64,000 bases of DNA from Amycolatopsis acidiphila. Its GTDB lineage: Bacteria; Actinomycetota; Actinomycetes; Mycobacteriales; Pseudonocardiaceae. The stretch covers positions 4,712,001 to 4,776,000 of the forward strand of contig NZ_CP090063.1 in NCBI RefSeq assembly GCF_021391495.1. Direction: 5' to 3'. Each line of letters begins with the position of its first letter. Position 1 is the stretch's first letter. This document shows, piece after piece, positions 16,294 through 25,075 of the stretch. A program made the translations under genes and the position numbers. A model generated the notes under the pieces. The model searched no databases and was not told where the DNA came from. It saw only the letters and a program-made list of their open reading frames with translations.

Positions 16294-17159
16294 GCCCGCT
16301 CCGCCAGGCTTTCGATGGCCGCCGCCCGCGCCTGCGCGTTCGCCGGGTCCGCGTAGACCACGCGCACCCGCAACGGCACCGGGTCTCCGGCCACGGGCCG
16401 GCGCACGACGCCCGGCGCGCCGAGATCGGGGTCCGCGGTGAGGGTGAATCCGGCGCCGGAGGCGACCAGGGCGAGTGCCGCCGCCGCGTCGTGCACGGTG
16501 GTCGTGTGGCCGTGGTATCCCCGCACGTCGAGCGTCTCGCACAACAGGTCGTACGCCGCCGGGCCGGCGGCGCGGGGGCCGGTGGCGAACTCCAGGTCCC
16601 GCAGCAGCCGCAGCGGCACCGGTCCGGGACGGCGGGCGGCGCGGTGGGTCCCGGGCAGCAGGACGTCCATCGGCAGCGCGACGACGGGCCCGCCGACCAG
16701 GCCCTCCAGCGGGGACGGGTGTTCGATCACCGCGAACTCCAGTGCTTCGGACCGCAGCCGGTCCAGCAGTGTCACCGTCGGACCGGTCGTCACCTCGACG
16801 CGCGCGTCCGCGCACCCGGTGACCGCCGCGGCGACCCCCGCCACGGCGCGCGGCCCGACCGCGGGGACGACCCCGACCCGCAGCCGGTGCGCGACCCTGG
16901 CGTGCCGTTCGGCGGCGGCACGCAGCTCCGCGGCGTCGTCGAGCAGCGACCGCGCCCTCGGCAGCAGGTCCCGCGCCGCGGGCGTCAGAGCCGCGCCCCC
17001 GCGTCCGCGGTCGAACAGGGAGACGCCCAGCGTGGCCTCGAGACGGCGCACTCCCTGCGACAGCGGCGGCTGCGCCATGCCCAGCCGGGCCGCCGCCCGG
17101 CCGAAGTGCCGTTCCTCGGCGACGGCCACGAAGAATTCGAGGTGCCGCAGCAGGTTCAC
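16290..17159 (-). CDS. blaA: LysR-family regulator of beta-lactamase
   Basis: A 289-residue LysR regulator when started at GTG 17159 (VNLLRHLEFFVAVAEERHFGRAA), the usual family start; the frame stays open to 17246, but that would run across the divergent operator. The HTH lies in residues 1-60 (FGRAAARLGMAQPPLSQGVRRLEATLG), followed by the co-inducer domain. It is divergent from the beta-lactamase gene and coupled to the BlaB-like gene, the S. cacaoi BlaA arrangement. It probably activates blaL when cell-wall damage or beta-lactam is sensed. Confidence 0.87.
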   Translation of the reverse strand: MNLLRHLEFFVAVAEERHFGRAAARLGMAQPPLSQGVRRLEATLGVSLFDRGRGGAALTPAARDLLPRARSLLDDAAELRAAAERHARVAHRLRVGVVPAVGPRAVAGVAAAVTGCADARVEVTTGPTVTLLDRLRSEALEFAVIEHPSPLEGLVGGPVVALPMDVLLPGTHRAARRPGPVPLRLLRDLEFATGPRAAGPAAYDLLCETLDVRGYHGHTTTVHDAAAALALVASGAGFTLTADPDLGAPGVVRRPVAGDPVPLRVRVVYADPANAQARAAAIESLAERA

Positions 17160-17180
17160 GGGCCCGTGATCACCAGCATC

Positions 17181-17228
17181 GATATCAACCCCCAGCGGCA
17201 ACGACCGGATGATGATATTAGCGATATC
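17181..17228. promoter_or_regulatory. blaA/blaL divergent operator region
   Basis: A perfect inverted repeat GATAT-TAGCG-ATATC lies at 17214-17228. The hexamer GATATC occurs at 17181-17186 and 17223-17228, 42 bases apart, equal to four helical turns. The region is AT-rich against its surroundings and lies between the divergent LysR and beta-lactamase starts. LysR proteins bind paired sites in such regions; assignment to BlaA is inference. Confidence 0.55.
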
Positions 17229-17254
17229 GGAGCAGGCTTGATTCACTCGGCCTC

Positions 17255-18160
17255 ATGAGCACGCTCCACCGCCGCGCCGTCCTGGCCGCGGGCCTCGCCG
17301 CCGTCCTCGCCGGATGCACCCCGCGACCGAACCCGGCCACGGGCCCGACCCCGGACCCGGCCCCCGCCGGCGAACCGCCGTTCGCCGCGCTCGAAAAGCA
17401 GTTCGGCGGCAGGCTCGGGGTGGCCGCCCTCGACACCGGCAGCGGCGCGACGACCGGTTACCGGGCCGGGGAACGGTTCCTGATGTGCTCCACCGTCAAG
17501 GCCCTGCTGGTCGCCGCCGTCCTGCAGCGCAGCTCGGCCGATCCCGCCCTGCTCGACCGCCGCATCCGCTACACCCGGGCAGACTTGATCGCGCACTCGC
17601 CCGTCACGGCGAGCCGGCTCGCCGACGGCATGACGGTCGCCGAACTGTGCGAGGCCGCGTTGACCGTCAGCGACAACGCCGCGGAGAACCTGCTGTCCGC
17701 GCAGTTCGGCGGGCCGGCGGCGGTCACGGCCTTCCTCCGCGCGCTCGGCGACCCGCTGACCAGCTCCGACCGCACCGAACCCGCGCTCAACGACTCGGCC
17801 CTCGGCGACCTGCGCGACACCACCACGCCGTCCTGGTTCGTCCGCGATCTGCAGCGGGTCGCACTGGGCACCGCGCCGCTCACCGAGGGGCAGCGGGGGC
17901 GCCTCACCGGGTGGATGACCGCTTGCACCACCGGTGCCGCCCAGATCCGCGCGGGCGTCCCCGCCGGGTGGCAGGTCGCCGACAAGACCGGCAGCGGGTC
18001 GGCCGGGGAGTCCAACGACGTCGGCATCGTCCGGCCGCCCGGCCGCGCGCCCATCGTGCTGGCGATCTTCACCGCCCCCGCCTCGAAGGACGACACGACC
18101 GGCAACCCGACCATCGCCGCCGCGACGAGGATCGCCCTCGGCGCGCTGAAGACGCCGTGA
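17255..18160 (+). CDS. blaL: Class A beta-lactamase, lipoprotein/Tat-like leader
   Basis: A 301-residue class A beta-lactamase that hydrolyses penicillins. The leader HRRAVLAAGLAAVLAGC has twin Arg and a lipobox, so it is exported and probably lipid-anchored. Catalytic motifs are complete: STVK (S79, K82), SDN (139-141), omega-loop ExxLN (E175 to N179) and KTG (244-246). Length fits the family. It is divergent from the LysR gene and likely induced by it. The actual spectrum cannot be inferred from the sequence. Confidence 0.93.
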   Translation: MSTLHRRAVLAAGLAAVLAGCTPRPNPATGPTPDPAPAGEPPFAALEKQFGGRLGVAALDTGSGATTGYRAGERFLMCSTVKALLVAAVLQRSSADPALLDRRIRYTRADLIAHSPVTASRLADGMTVAELCEAALTVSDNAAENLLSAQFGGPAAVTAFLRALGDPLTSSDRTEPALNDSALGDLRDTTTPSWFVRDLQRVALGTAPLTEGQRGRLTGWMTACTTGAAQIRAGVPAGWQVADKTGSGSAGESNDVGIVRPPGRAPIVLAIFTAPASKDDTTGNPTIAAATRIALGALKTP

Positions 18161-18239
18161 GGGGCACCGGGTTGAACCGGTTGCGGTGACGGGGTTGTCC
18201 GCAGCGCCGTGGAGCGCGGTGCCGCTCGCGGTGTGTCGC

Positions 18240-19199
18240 TCAGCCCGCGTCGAGGGCGGCGCGGAGGGCGGCTTCGCCGGGCATTCCGCCGCGGGCGCCG
18301 AGCGCCGTCACCGACAGGGCGGCCGCCACGTTGGCGACCCGCGCCGCGGAGGACAGCGTGTCCCCCGCCGCGAGGCGGGCCGCCAGCACGCCGTTGAAGG
18401 TGTCGCCGGCGCCGGTGTGTCGCGGACCTCGACCGGCCTGGGCGGAAGGTGTTCCGGAGCGCTGCCGGGAGCCACCACCAGGACGCCCTCTCCCCCGAGG
18501 GTCACCACGACCGGCGCCCCGGTGCGCTCGCTCACGGCTTCGGCCAGTGCGCCGTGGTCGCGCGCACCGACCCCGGGGCTTCGGCCAATGTGGACAGTTC
18601 GCCGCGGTTCGGGGTGAGCAGCGGCCCGTACGAGAGCAGGCCCGCCACGACCCCGGTCACCGGCGCCGGGTTCAGCACGCACGTGACACCGGCACGGGCG
18701 GCCGCCTCGACCGCAGCCCGGACCGCGGCCTCGGAGATCTCCGTGCTCACCAGGACACAGCCCAGGCCGGGCGCAGCCGCTTCGATCGCCCGGCGGACGT
18801 CGTCGGCGGCGACCTCGTCGTTCGCCCCGGCACCGACGGCGATCTGGTTCTCGCCCGCCTCGTCCACCACGATCAGCGCCACCCGGTGGCCACCTCCGGA
18901 CGCACGGCGACATCGCCGACCGTCACGCCCTCGGCCCGCAGCCCGGCCAGCGCGCCGCGGCCGAAGTCGTCGTCGCCGACCGCCCCCACGGGGCGGACGC
19001 GGGCGCCGGCCCGTGCGGCCGCGACGGCGGCGTTGGCGCCCTTCCCGCCGCCGTGACGCTCCACTGTGGACCCGACGACGGTCTCACCCGGTCCGGGCAG
19101 TCGCGCGGCGGTCACCACGAGGTCGACGTTGACCGCGCCGACCACCAGGACGCCGGGCACGCTCCTCGAACCGGTCACGTAGGTCTCCTCGTCTTCCAC
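18240..19199 (-). pseudogene. rbsK: Ribokinase (PfkB family), broken by three frameshifts
   Basis: Conceptually joined, this encodes a near full-length ribokinase, the cytoplasmic enzyme making ribose-5-phosphate. Segment 1 (from 19199) carries GAVNVDLV and GGGKGANAAVAAARAG; segment 2 has ALIVVDEAGENQIAVGAGAN and LTPNRGEL; segment 3 has GAPVVVTLGGEGVLV; segment 4 has the catalytic TGAGDTFNGVLAARLAAG and runs to the TGA at 18240. Frame changes fall near 18884, 18571-18578 (within CCCCGGGG) and 18416-18420. All look like single-base losses, so either a recent pseudogene or base-calling errors. Confidence 0.8.
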
Positions 19200-19244
19200 C
19201 CGGCCGAGGACAGGAGGACCGGTGACCTTGCGGGCTCTTCACTC

Positions 19245-19841
19245 TCACTCAGCCACCTTGGGCTGGCCGCAAGCGGAAGGCCGGAGTCCGTCCATCAGGA
19301 GGTTCAGCAGGCGAGCCGCCATCGCTTCGTGCTCGCGCGAGCTAGCCACGGTGAAGATACCGATGAGAGCGGCAGCGATGTCTTCGGCGGGGACGTCGGC
19401 GCGGAGTTCCGCGCTCGTGCGGCCGGCTTCGAGGATGTCGTCGATGGCCCCGAGCAGCTCGGTCCGGGTGTGGGCATGGGCGATCTCGCCCGATTCGACC
19501 ATCGCGAGCAGCGTGTCGAGCATCCCGTTCTTGGTCGCGATCCACTCCCCGAACAGGTCCATCCAGCGTCGCAGCGCCGCGGGCGGGTCGAGCTGGGCGA
19601 GTAGCTCACGGGCACCGGCGGTGAGCCGCGAGACCTGGTCCCGGTAGACCGCGTCGACCAGCGCCTCGCGGGTGGGAAAGTGCCGGTAGAGAGTGGCGAT
19701 GCCGACCCCGGCTTCGTTGGCGATCGCGCGCATCGACGGCTCGGCCTCGGCCGAAGCGAACAAGCGGGTCGCCACGGCCAGCAGCTGTTCGCGGTTGCGG
19801 GTCGCGTCCGCCCGCGGTCTACGGATCTCTGCGGCGGCCAA
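19245..19841 (-). CDS. TetR-family transcriptional regulator
   Basis: A 198-residue TetR repressor with an N-terminal HTH (MRAIANEAGVGIATLYRHFPTREALVDAVYRDQV, about 37-70) and a C-terminal ligand domain. The start is TTG at 19841, with GGAG about 11 bases upstream; no ATG or GTG fits. Two imperfect 20-bp palindromes lie in the gap to the divergent oxidoreductase gene, one overlapping this start. It probably represses itself and that gene. Confidence 0.87.
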   Translation of the reverse strand: MAAAEIRRPRADATRNREQLLAVATRLFASAEAEPSMRAIANEAGVGIATLYRHFPTREALVDAVYRDQVSRLTAGARELLAQLDPPAALRRWMDLFGEWIATKNGMLDTLLAMVESGEIAHAHTRTELLGAIDDILEAGRTSAELRADVPAEDIAAALIGIFTVASSREHEAMAARLLNLLMDGLRPSACGQPKVAE

Positions 19842-19860
19842 AACGGATCACGCTCCATTT
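19841..19860. promoter_or_regulatory. TetR operator, proximal
   Basis: AAACGGA-N6-TCCATTT, arms complementary in 6 of 7 positions. It overlaps the TTG start of the TetR gene. Its centre is 39 bp from that of the second site at 19880-19899. Confidence 0.6.
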
Positions 19861-19879
19861 GTGCTGGATTGGGTCACTA

Positions 19880-19899
19880 AAACGGAGCATAGTTCGTTT
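19880..19899. promoter_or_regulatory. TetR operator, distal
   Basis: AAACGGA-N6-TTCGTTT, sharing the same left arm and 20-bp architecture as the site at 19841-19860. It lies upstream of the divergent oxidoreductase start, where bound repressor would cover its promoter. Confidence 0.6.
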
Positions 19900-19936
19900 A
19901 CGTTGCTTCACGAGCCGCTGCAGGAGACAGGTGAGC

Positions 19937-20896
19937 ATGAAAGAACCGAGCCTCAACACGTCGGCGACCACGAGCCGGGCGGTCCAGTTCGAGTCGTTCG
20001 GCGGACCGGATGCCTTGAGCGTCCGCGAGGTACCCGTGCCGCACGCCGGCTCGGGGCAGATCCGCGTGCGGGTCACCGCGGCCGGCCTGAACCCGATGGA
20101 CTGGTTCATGACCTCTGATGCAGAGACCGCCGCACGATTCGGCTTGAGCCTGCCGTGCGGGTTCGGCACCGACTATGCCGGGGTGGTGGATGAGGTCGGT
20201 GACGGCGTGAGCGAGTTCGTGGTCGGTGACCGGGTGTTCGGCGGCGCCCTGTCCCGCGCGGTCGCCGACCACGTCGTCGTGGACGAGGCGGGGACCATCG
20301 CGGTGGGCGGCGAGGCGCACCGTACCCCTGACGGCGTCGACGACCGCACCGCCGCCACCCTTGCTATTGCGGGCCGCACGGCGGCCGCAGCTCTGGCCGT
20401 GGTCAACCCGGGCCCGGGCGACACGGTGCTCATCGGCGGCGCGGGAGGCGGGGTAGGCGTGTTCGCTGTCCAGCTCGCGCGCCTCGCGGGCGCGCGAGTG
20501 ATCGGGACGGGGTCGGCAACCTCGGCCGATGCCCTGCGAGCACTGGGGGCCGAGCCGGTCGCCTATGGCGATGGTCTGGTCAACCGGGTCCGTGCGCTGG
20601 CTCCCGCTGGCGTCACTGCGGTCATGGACCTGCACGGGACGGACGCGGCGCAGGCGGCACGCGAACTTGGCGTGCCTGACGAGCGCATCACCACCATTGC
20701 CGCCCAGGTCGACGGGATCACGCCGGCGAACGGCGCCAACGCAGCCCCGGGCGCCATCGAGGAGATCGCCGGCCTGGTTGCGGCGGGTCGGCTCCGGGTG
20801 CCGATCGCGGCAAGCTTTCCGGTCGAGCAGATCCGTGCCGCGGTCGAGCTTCAGGCGGGGCGGCACGTGCACGGGAAGGTCGTCGTCGACCTCTAG
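19937..20896 (+). CDS. NADP-dependent quinone-oxidoreductase-like (zinc-less MDR)
   Basis: A 319-residue medium-chain dehydrogenase/reductase without zinc-binding Cys clusters, close to quinone oxidoreductases. GroES-like domain residues 1-130 (AVQFESFGGPDALSVREVPVP; GTDYAGVVDEVGDGV) precede the nucleotide-binding motif GGAGGGVG (167-174). ATG at 19937 has GGAG upstream; the open frame to 19859 crosses the operator and was not used. It is divergent from the TetR gene and probably induced by an electrophile or quinone that the TetR senses. Confidence 0.9.
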   Translation: MKEPSLNTSATTSRAVQFESFGGPDALSVREVPVPHAGSGQIRVRVTAAGLNPMDWFMTSDAETAARFGLSLPCGFGTDYAGVVDEVGDGVSEFVVGDRVFGGALSRAVADHVVVDEAGTIAVGGEAHRTPDGVDDRTAATLAIAGRTAAAALAVVNPGPGDTVLIGGAGGGVGVFAVQLARLAGARVIGTGSATSADALRALGAEPVAYGDGLVNRVRALAPAGVTAVMDLHGTDAAQAARELGVPDERITTIAAQVDGITPANGANAAPGAIEEIAGLVAAGRLRVPIAASFPVEQIRAAVELQAGRHVHGKVVVDL

Positions 20897-20984
20897 GAAA
20901 GGTCGGGAACACGGCGCTCTTCTTCTCGCAGGTTCGTCCTGCGACCACATGACCTCGGACCCGCGTCCAGCAGGAGGTCCACGG

Positions 20985-21373
20985 TCACCGCGGCCGCAAG
21001 GGCGACCCGCTCTCACCGACAAACAGCGCGACCGGCTCGCACGCCTGTTCGCCGACGACGCGCACGTCCACCTCGGCGCGGCCCACCAGAGCGGCGATGC
21101 GGCCGGCCGGCTCAGGCCACAGCTCCCGCGGGAGGTGGTGCCCCATGCGGTCCAGGACCACCAGCTCGGCGAAGACCGACAGGTCCGCCTCACCGACGCG
21201 GGCTCGCCGGTGGTGTACATCATCGACGTCAGCGACCGGACCCGCGCCGGATGCTCGATCGCCACCAGCTGCGCGATCATCCCGCCCAGCGAGGCGCCGA
21301 CGAGGTGCGCGCTGCCGAGCTCCAGCGCGTCGAGCAGGCCGACGGTGTCCGCCGCCAGGTCTCGCTCATGCAC
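20985..21373 (-). pseudogene. Alpha/beta hydrolase remnant
   Basis: This is the only recognisable content of the 721-base gap 20897-21617. From 21373 the minus strand reads AADTVGLLDALELGSAHLVGASLGGMIAQLVAIEHPARVRSLTSMMYTTGEP, including the nucleophile elbow GASLGG. After a frame change near 21190 it continues LSVFAELVVLDRMGHHLPRELWP, the family's C-terminal His region, to a stop at 20985. The N-terminal strands, the middle lid and the acid residue are missing, so it is a deleted pseudogene, not a sequencing error. Confidence 0.7.
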
Positions 21374-21617
21374 ACAACGGCAACGACGGAACAGACCGGA
21401 AAAATCGCCCTCCGGTCCGATTTTCTGCCGTTGCCGGCCGGGTTACGGTGCAAGGGGAAGAACTCGCTCGTGGACGTCCGCCCCCGCGTGCCGACCGGCA
21501 GTTCGGTGTTCCCGACGAAAATCCTCGTTGATCTTGTGTGCGCACGACAACCCCCCGCCCCGCCCCGGGCACCAGACTCCGTCGGATACGTCTGTCTTTC
21601 TGCCGAGGAGGAGCCGA

Positions 21618-23210
21618 ATGACCACACAGGACGTCCTGGTCCGGGGAGGGCTCGTCGCCGACGGTGGCGGCGGAGAACCGGTCGAAGCAGATGTCCTGAT
21701 ACAGGACGGGCGCATCGCGGCGGTCGAGCCGCACGGGGTGATCCCCGCCGATGGCCGCGCGACCCTCGACGCCACCGGCCGCGTCGTCGCCCCGGGCTTC
21801 ATCGACGTGCACTCCCACGCCGACAACGCCCCGCTGCTCGCCGAGGACGACACCAGCAAGATCCTCCAAGGCATCACCACCGAGGTGGTGGGCAACTGCG
21901 GGTTCTCCCTCGCCCCCACCGGCGCGGAGTCCGTCGAGGCGATGGCCCGGTTCTCGCAGCGCATCTTCCCGCCGCTGCAGTTCACCTGGTCGAACTGGGC
22001 GGAGTTCACCGAGCTGACCGACTCCCGCGGCTACGTCACCAACTACGCGCCGCTGATCGGCCACGGCACCCTGCGGATCGCCGTGCTCGGCATGGCCGAC
22101 GTGACCCCGGACGCCGGCGAGCTCGAACAGATGGGCCGGCTGCTCGAGGACGCGCTCGCCGGCGGCGCGTTCGGCATGTCCAGCGGACTGGTCTACCCGC
22201 CCGCGGTGTTCAGCGAGACCGGCGAGCTGATCGCACTGGCCCGCCACCTCGGCCGCGACGGGCTGTACACCACGCACATGCGCGGCGAGGGCGACTCGCT
22301 CCTGTCGTCGATCGCCGAGACCGTCCGGATCGGCCGCGAGGGCGACTGCCGGGTGCACATCTCACACCTGAAGTGGACCGGCAAGGACAACTGGGGCAAA
22401 ATGCCGCGCGCACTGGCCAGGATCGCCGAGGCCGCCGACAGCGGAGTGTCCGTCACGAAGGACATCTACCCCTATCCGGCCGGTTCCACGATGCTCACCG
22501 CGCTGCTGCCACCGCCGTTCCTGGCCGACGGCGACGAAGGGGTGCTGGCGCGGCTGAACTCGCCGGAGCAGCTGCGCCGGCTGGCGTCGATGATGGAGAA
22601 CGGCCTGCCGGGCTGGGACAGCCACCAGAAGGCGGCGGGCTGGGACGGCGTGCTGGTGTCCACCACCGCGAGCCACCGCTACGAGGGCAAGACGATCGCC
22701 GAGCTGTCGCAGGTGCTCGACCTGGCCCCGCTCGACGTGCTCGTGCGCATCCTGCGCGAGGAGGAGCTGCACGCGAGCATGGTGATCTTCTCCATGGACG
22801 AGCAGGACGTGCGCACGGCGTTCGCCGACCCCGACACGATGGTCGGCACGGACGGGCTGCCTCCCGGCTCCGGCGGCAAGCCGCACCCGCGGTTGTTCGG
22901 CACCTTCCCGCGGATCCTCGGCGAGTACGTGCGGGCCGGGTCGGTGCTGCCGCTCGGCGAGGCGATCCGGCGGATGACCTCCCTGCCCGCCAAGGTGTTC
23001 CGCATCCCGGGGCGCGGCGCGATCCGGCCCGGCCTGGTCGCGGACCTGGTCGCCTTCGACCCCGCCACGGTCGGGCACGAGACCGACTACCGGGACCCGG
23101 TCCGCCACCCCGACGGCGTCTCGTGGGTGATGCAGCGGGGATCCGTCGTCGTCGACGGGCAGAACTACCTCGGGCCGCGCAGCGGCCGGCGGCTCACCCC
23201 CGCCGCCTGA
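21618..23210 (+). CDS. N-acyl-D-amino-acid deacylase (D-aminoacylase family amidohydrolase)
   Basis: A 530-residue amidohydrolase of the D-aminoacylase/N-acyl-D-glutamate deacylase family, which releases D-amino acids from N-acyl derivatives. Metal-site residues include H65 and H67 (DVHSH), the family Cys C94 (GNCGFS), H220, H250 and D412 (VGTDGLPPGSGG). ATG at 21618 has GAGGAGGAG just upstream. An MFS gene follows after 29 bases and probably imports the substrate. D-amino acid or peptidoglycan-fragment scavenging is inferred. Confidence 0.9.
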   Translation: MTTQDVLVRGGLVADGGGGEPVEADVLIQDGRIAAVEPHGVIPADGRATLDATGRVVAPGFIDVHSHADNAPLLAEDDTSKILQGITTEVVGNCGFSLAPTGAESVEAMARFSQRIFPPLQFTWSNWAEFTELTDSRGYVTNYAPLIGHGTLRIAVLGMADVTPDAGELEQMGRLLEDALAGGAFGMSSGLVYPPAVFSETGELIALARHLGRDGLYTTHMRGEGDSLLSSIAETVRIGREGDCRVHISHLKWTGKDNWGKMPRALARIAEAADSGVSVTKDIYPYPAGSTMLTALLPPPFLADGDEGVLARLNSPEQLRRLASMMENGLPGWDSHQKAAGWDGVLVSTTASHRYEGKTIAELSQVLDLAPLDVLVRILREEELHASMVIFSMDEQDVRTAFADPDTMVGTDGLPPGSGGKPHPRLFGTFPRILGEYVRAGSVLPLGEAIRRMTSLPAKVFRIPGRGAIRPGLVADLVAFDPATVGHETDYRDPVRHPDGVSWVMQRGSVVVDGQNYLGPRSGRRLTPAA

Positions 23211-23239
23211 CCGTCCCCCCGCGCCCCCTGGAGCAGCCC

Positions 23240-24508
23240 ATGTCCTCCCCCGCCCGTCCCGCGCTGAGCGCCCGGCGCGTCACCGCGGTCACCGTCACGA
23301 TCCTGTTCGTCGCGTGGATCGTGGACTACGTCGACCGGCTGGTCATCTCCACCGCCCTGCCCAGCATCGGCAAGGAGTTCGGCCTCGACCACAGCCAGCA
23401 GGGCCTGCTGCTGACCGTGTTCTTCATCAGCTACGCGCTGCTGCAGTTCCCCGGCGGCGCGCTCGCCGACCGGATCGGCTCGAAACGCACGATGGTGATC
23501 GCCATGGTCGCGTGGTCGGTGTTCACCGGCCTGAGCGGGCTGGCCACGTCGTTCGGGATGCTGCTGATCGTGCGGGTGCTCTTCGGCGTCACCGAGGGCG
23601 TGTTCCCGGGCGCCGCGATGAAGGCCGTCACCGAGCGCACCGAGCCGCGCACCCGGATGACCGCCAACGGGATCATCCTGGGCTCCAACCCGTTCGGTGC
23701 CGCGCTCGCCCCGCTCATCGCCGCGCCGGTGATCACCGCGGTCGGCTGGCAGACCTCGTTCTTCTCGGTCGCCGCCGCCGGGGTCGTCGTCGCCGCCATG
23801 CTGTGGTTCCTGCTGCCGGCGCCGCTGCCGGCGAGCATCGCGGTGGACGAGGACGCTCCCGCCGCGGCCCCGCCGCGGTTCGGCACCATGGCGTTGCTGC
23901 GCCGCGGCGTGCTGTGGCGGTTCGCGCTGCTGTTCGGCGGGTTCGACCTGGTCGCGTGGGGGCTGACCAGCTGGGTGCCCAGCTACCTGCAGACCGTGCG
24001 GCACGTCTCGACGAACGCTTCCGGGATCCTCGCCTCGATCCCGTTCTTCTGCGCCACGATCGGCACGGTGCTCGGCGGGCTGTGCTACGACCGGTTCTTC
24101 CACGGCCGGCACCGGCTGCCGATCGTGGCCTCGTGCGTGGTGTCCGGGATCTTCCTGCTGCTGATGATCTTCTCGTCGTCGGCCGGGATGTTCACGCTGT
24201 ACCAGTCGGTGTCGATGCTGGTGCTGTACCTGAGCTTCATGCCGATCTTCGGGCTGCCGCTGCGGCTGCTGCCACGCGAGGTCGTCGGCTCGGGTGCGGG
24301 GCTGGTGAACATGGGCGGCCAGGTCGCCGGCGCGCTGGCGCCGTTCGTGATGGGCTTCCTGGCCGACCACATCTCCTTCGACGCGGCGTTCCTGTTCCTG
24401 GAGCTCGGGCTGATCGTCGCGATCGCCGCGGTGTTCTGGACACCGCAGCGGCCCGACGACCTGATCAAGCACTTCCCGGAGCTGCAAGCGGCGGGCGCCC
24501 GGGTGTGA
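23240..24508 (+). CDS. MFS transporter (anion:cation symporter type)
   Basis: A 422-residue major facilitator with twelve predicted membrane segments. The N-terminal half (VDYVDRLVISTALPSIGKEFGLDHSQQGLLLTVFFISYALLQFPGGALADRIGSKRTM) carries the family loop between helices 2 and 3 and resembles ACS-family organic-anion symporters. It follows the D-aminoacylase gene by 29 bases on the same strand, so it likely imports an N-acylated amino acid or similar organic anion. Confidence 0.9.
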   Translation: MSSPARPALSARRVTAVTVTILFVAWIVDYVDRLVISTALPSIGKEFGLDHSQQGLLLTVFFISYALLQFPGGALADRIGSKRTMVIAMVAWSVFTGLSGLATSFGMLLIVRVLFGVTEGVFPGAAMKAVTERTEPRTRMTANGIILGSNPFGAALAPLIAAPVITAVGWQTSFFSVAAAGVVVAAMLWFLLPAPLPASIAVDEDAPAAAPPRFGTMALLRRGVLWRFALLFGGFDLVAWGLTSWVPSYLQTVRHVSTNASGILASIPFFCATIGTVLGGLCYDRFFHGRHRLPIVASCVVSGIFLLLMIFSSSAGMFTLYQSVSMLVLYLSFMPIFGLPLRLLPREVVGSGAGLVNMGGQVAGALAPFVMGFLADHISFDAAFLFLELGLIVAIAAVFWTPQRPDDLIKHFPELQAAGARV

Positions 24509-24517
24509 GGTGCCCGG

Positions 24518-25075
24518 TCACAACCCCTTGGCCCAGGCGTCGATCGTGGTGACCTCGGCCTGCCTGGGGAACACCTTCTCGGTCAGCACGCGGTGGACCT
24601 CGGCGTCGGCGTCGAGACAGCCGTCGGACAGCACGGTGAGCCGGAAGTCGAGGTCGGCGGCCTGGCGCAGGGTGGACAGCACCACCCCGCTGGTCGCGAT
24701 GCCGGTCAGCACCAGCTCCCGCACCTCGCCTGCGCGCAGCACCACGTCCAGGTCGCTGCCGGCGAAGGCGCTGACCCGCCGCTTCGTGACGACCACCTCG
24801 CCGGGCAGCGGCGTGACGTCGGGGTGGATCCGCATGGCGGCCTCGTCGAAGCCTCCCCGGTCCCGGATCGCGCCGAACCCCTTGTTGTGCGAGCTGATCT
24901 CCGGGTACCCCGCCCGGAAACCGACCTGCACGTAGATCACCGGGACGCCGGCGGCGCGGGCGGCGCCGATCGCGCGGCGCAGCCCGGGCAGGTAGTCGCT
25001 GTCCTGGTCGAACCGGCTCACGATCCCGGCCTGCACGTCCATCACCAGCAGGGCGCTGTTCGTCATTCTGGTCAC
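24518..25075 (-). CDS. Isochorismatase-fold hydrolase lacking the usual Cys
   Basis: A 185-residue protein of the isochorismatase-like fold. The acid Asp is in LLVMDVQ and the Lys in VVTKRRVSAF, but where cysteine hydrolases have a Cys the sequence reads GIATSGVVLSTL, with Val in its place. GTG at 25075 overlaps the MFS stop by 4 bases and is preferred; ATG at 25066 is an alternative. It ends the marR-MFS operon. Activity may be isochorismatase-like or lost; annotations as cysteine hydrolase would be wrong in mechanism. Confidence 0.85.
   Translation of the reverse strand: MTRMTNSALLVMDVQAGIVSRFDQDSDYLPGLRRAIGAARAAGVPVIYVQVGFRAGYPEISSHNKGFGAIRDRGGFDEAAMRIHPDVTPLPGEVVVTKRRVSAFAGSDLDVVLRAGEVRELVLTGIATSGVVLSTLRQAADLDFRLTVLSDGCLDADAEVHRVLTEKVFPRQAEVTTIDAWAKGL

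Noticed and set aside
18161..18239. Terminator hairpin after the beta-lactamase gene (ACCGG...CCGGT near 18170-18186)
   Set aside because: Only 5-bp arms, no T-run, and similar pairings occur by chance at this GC content.
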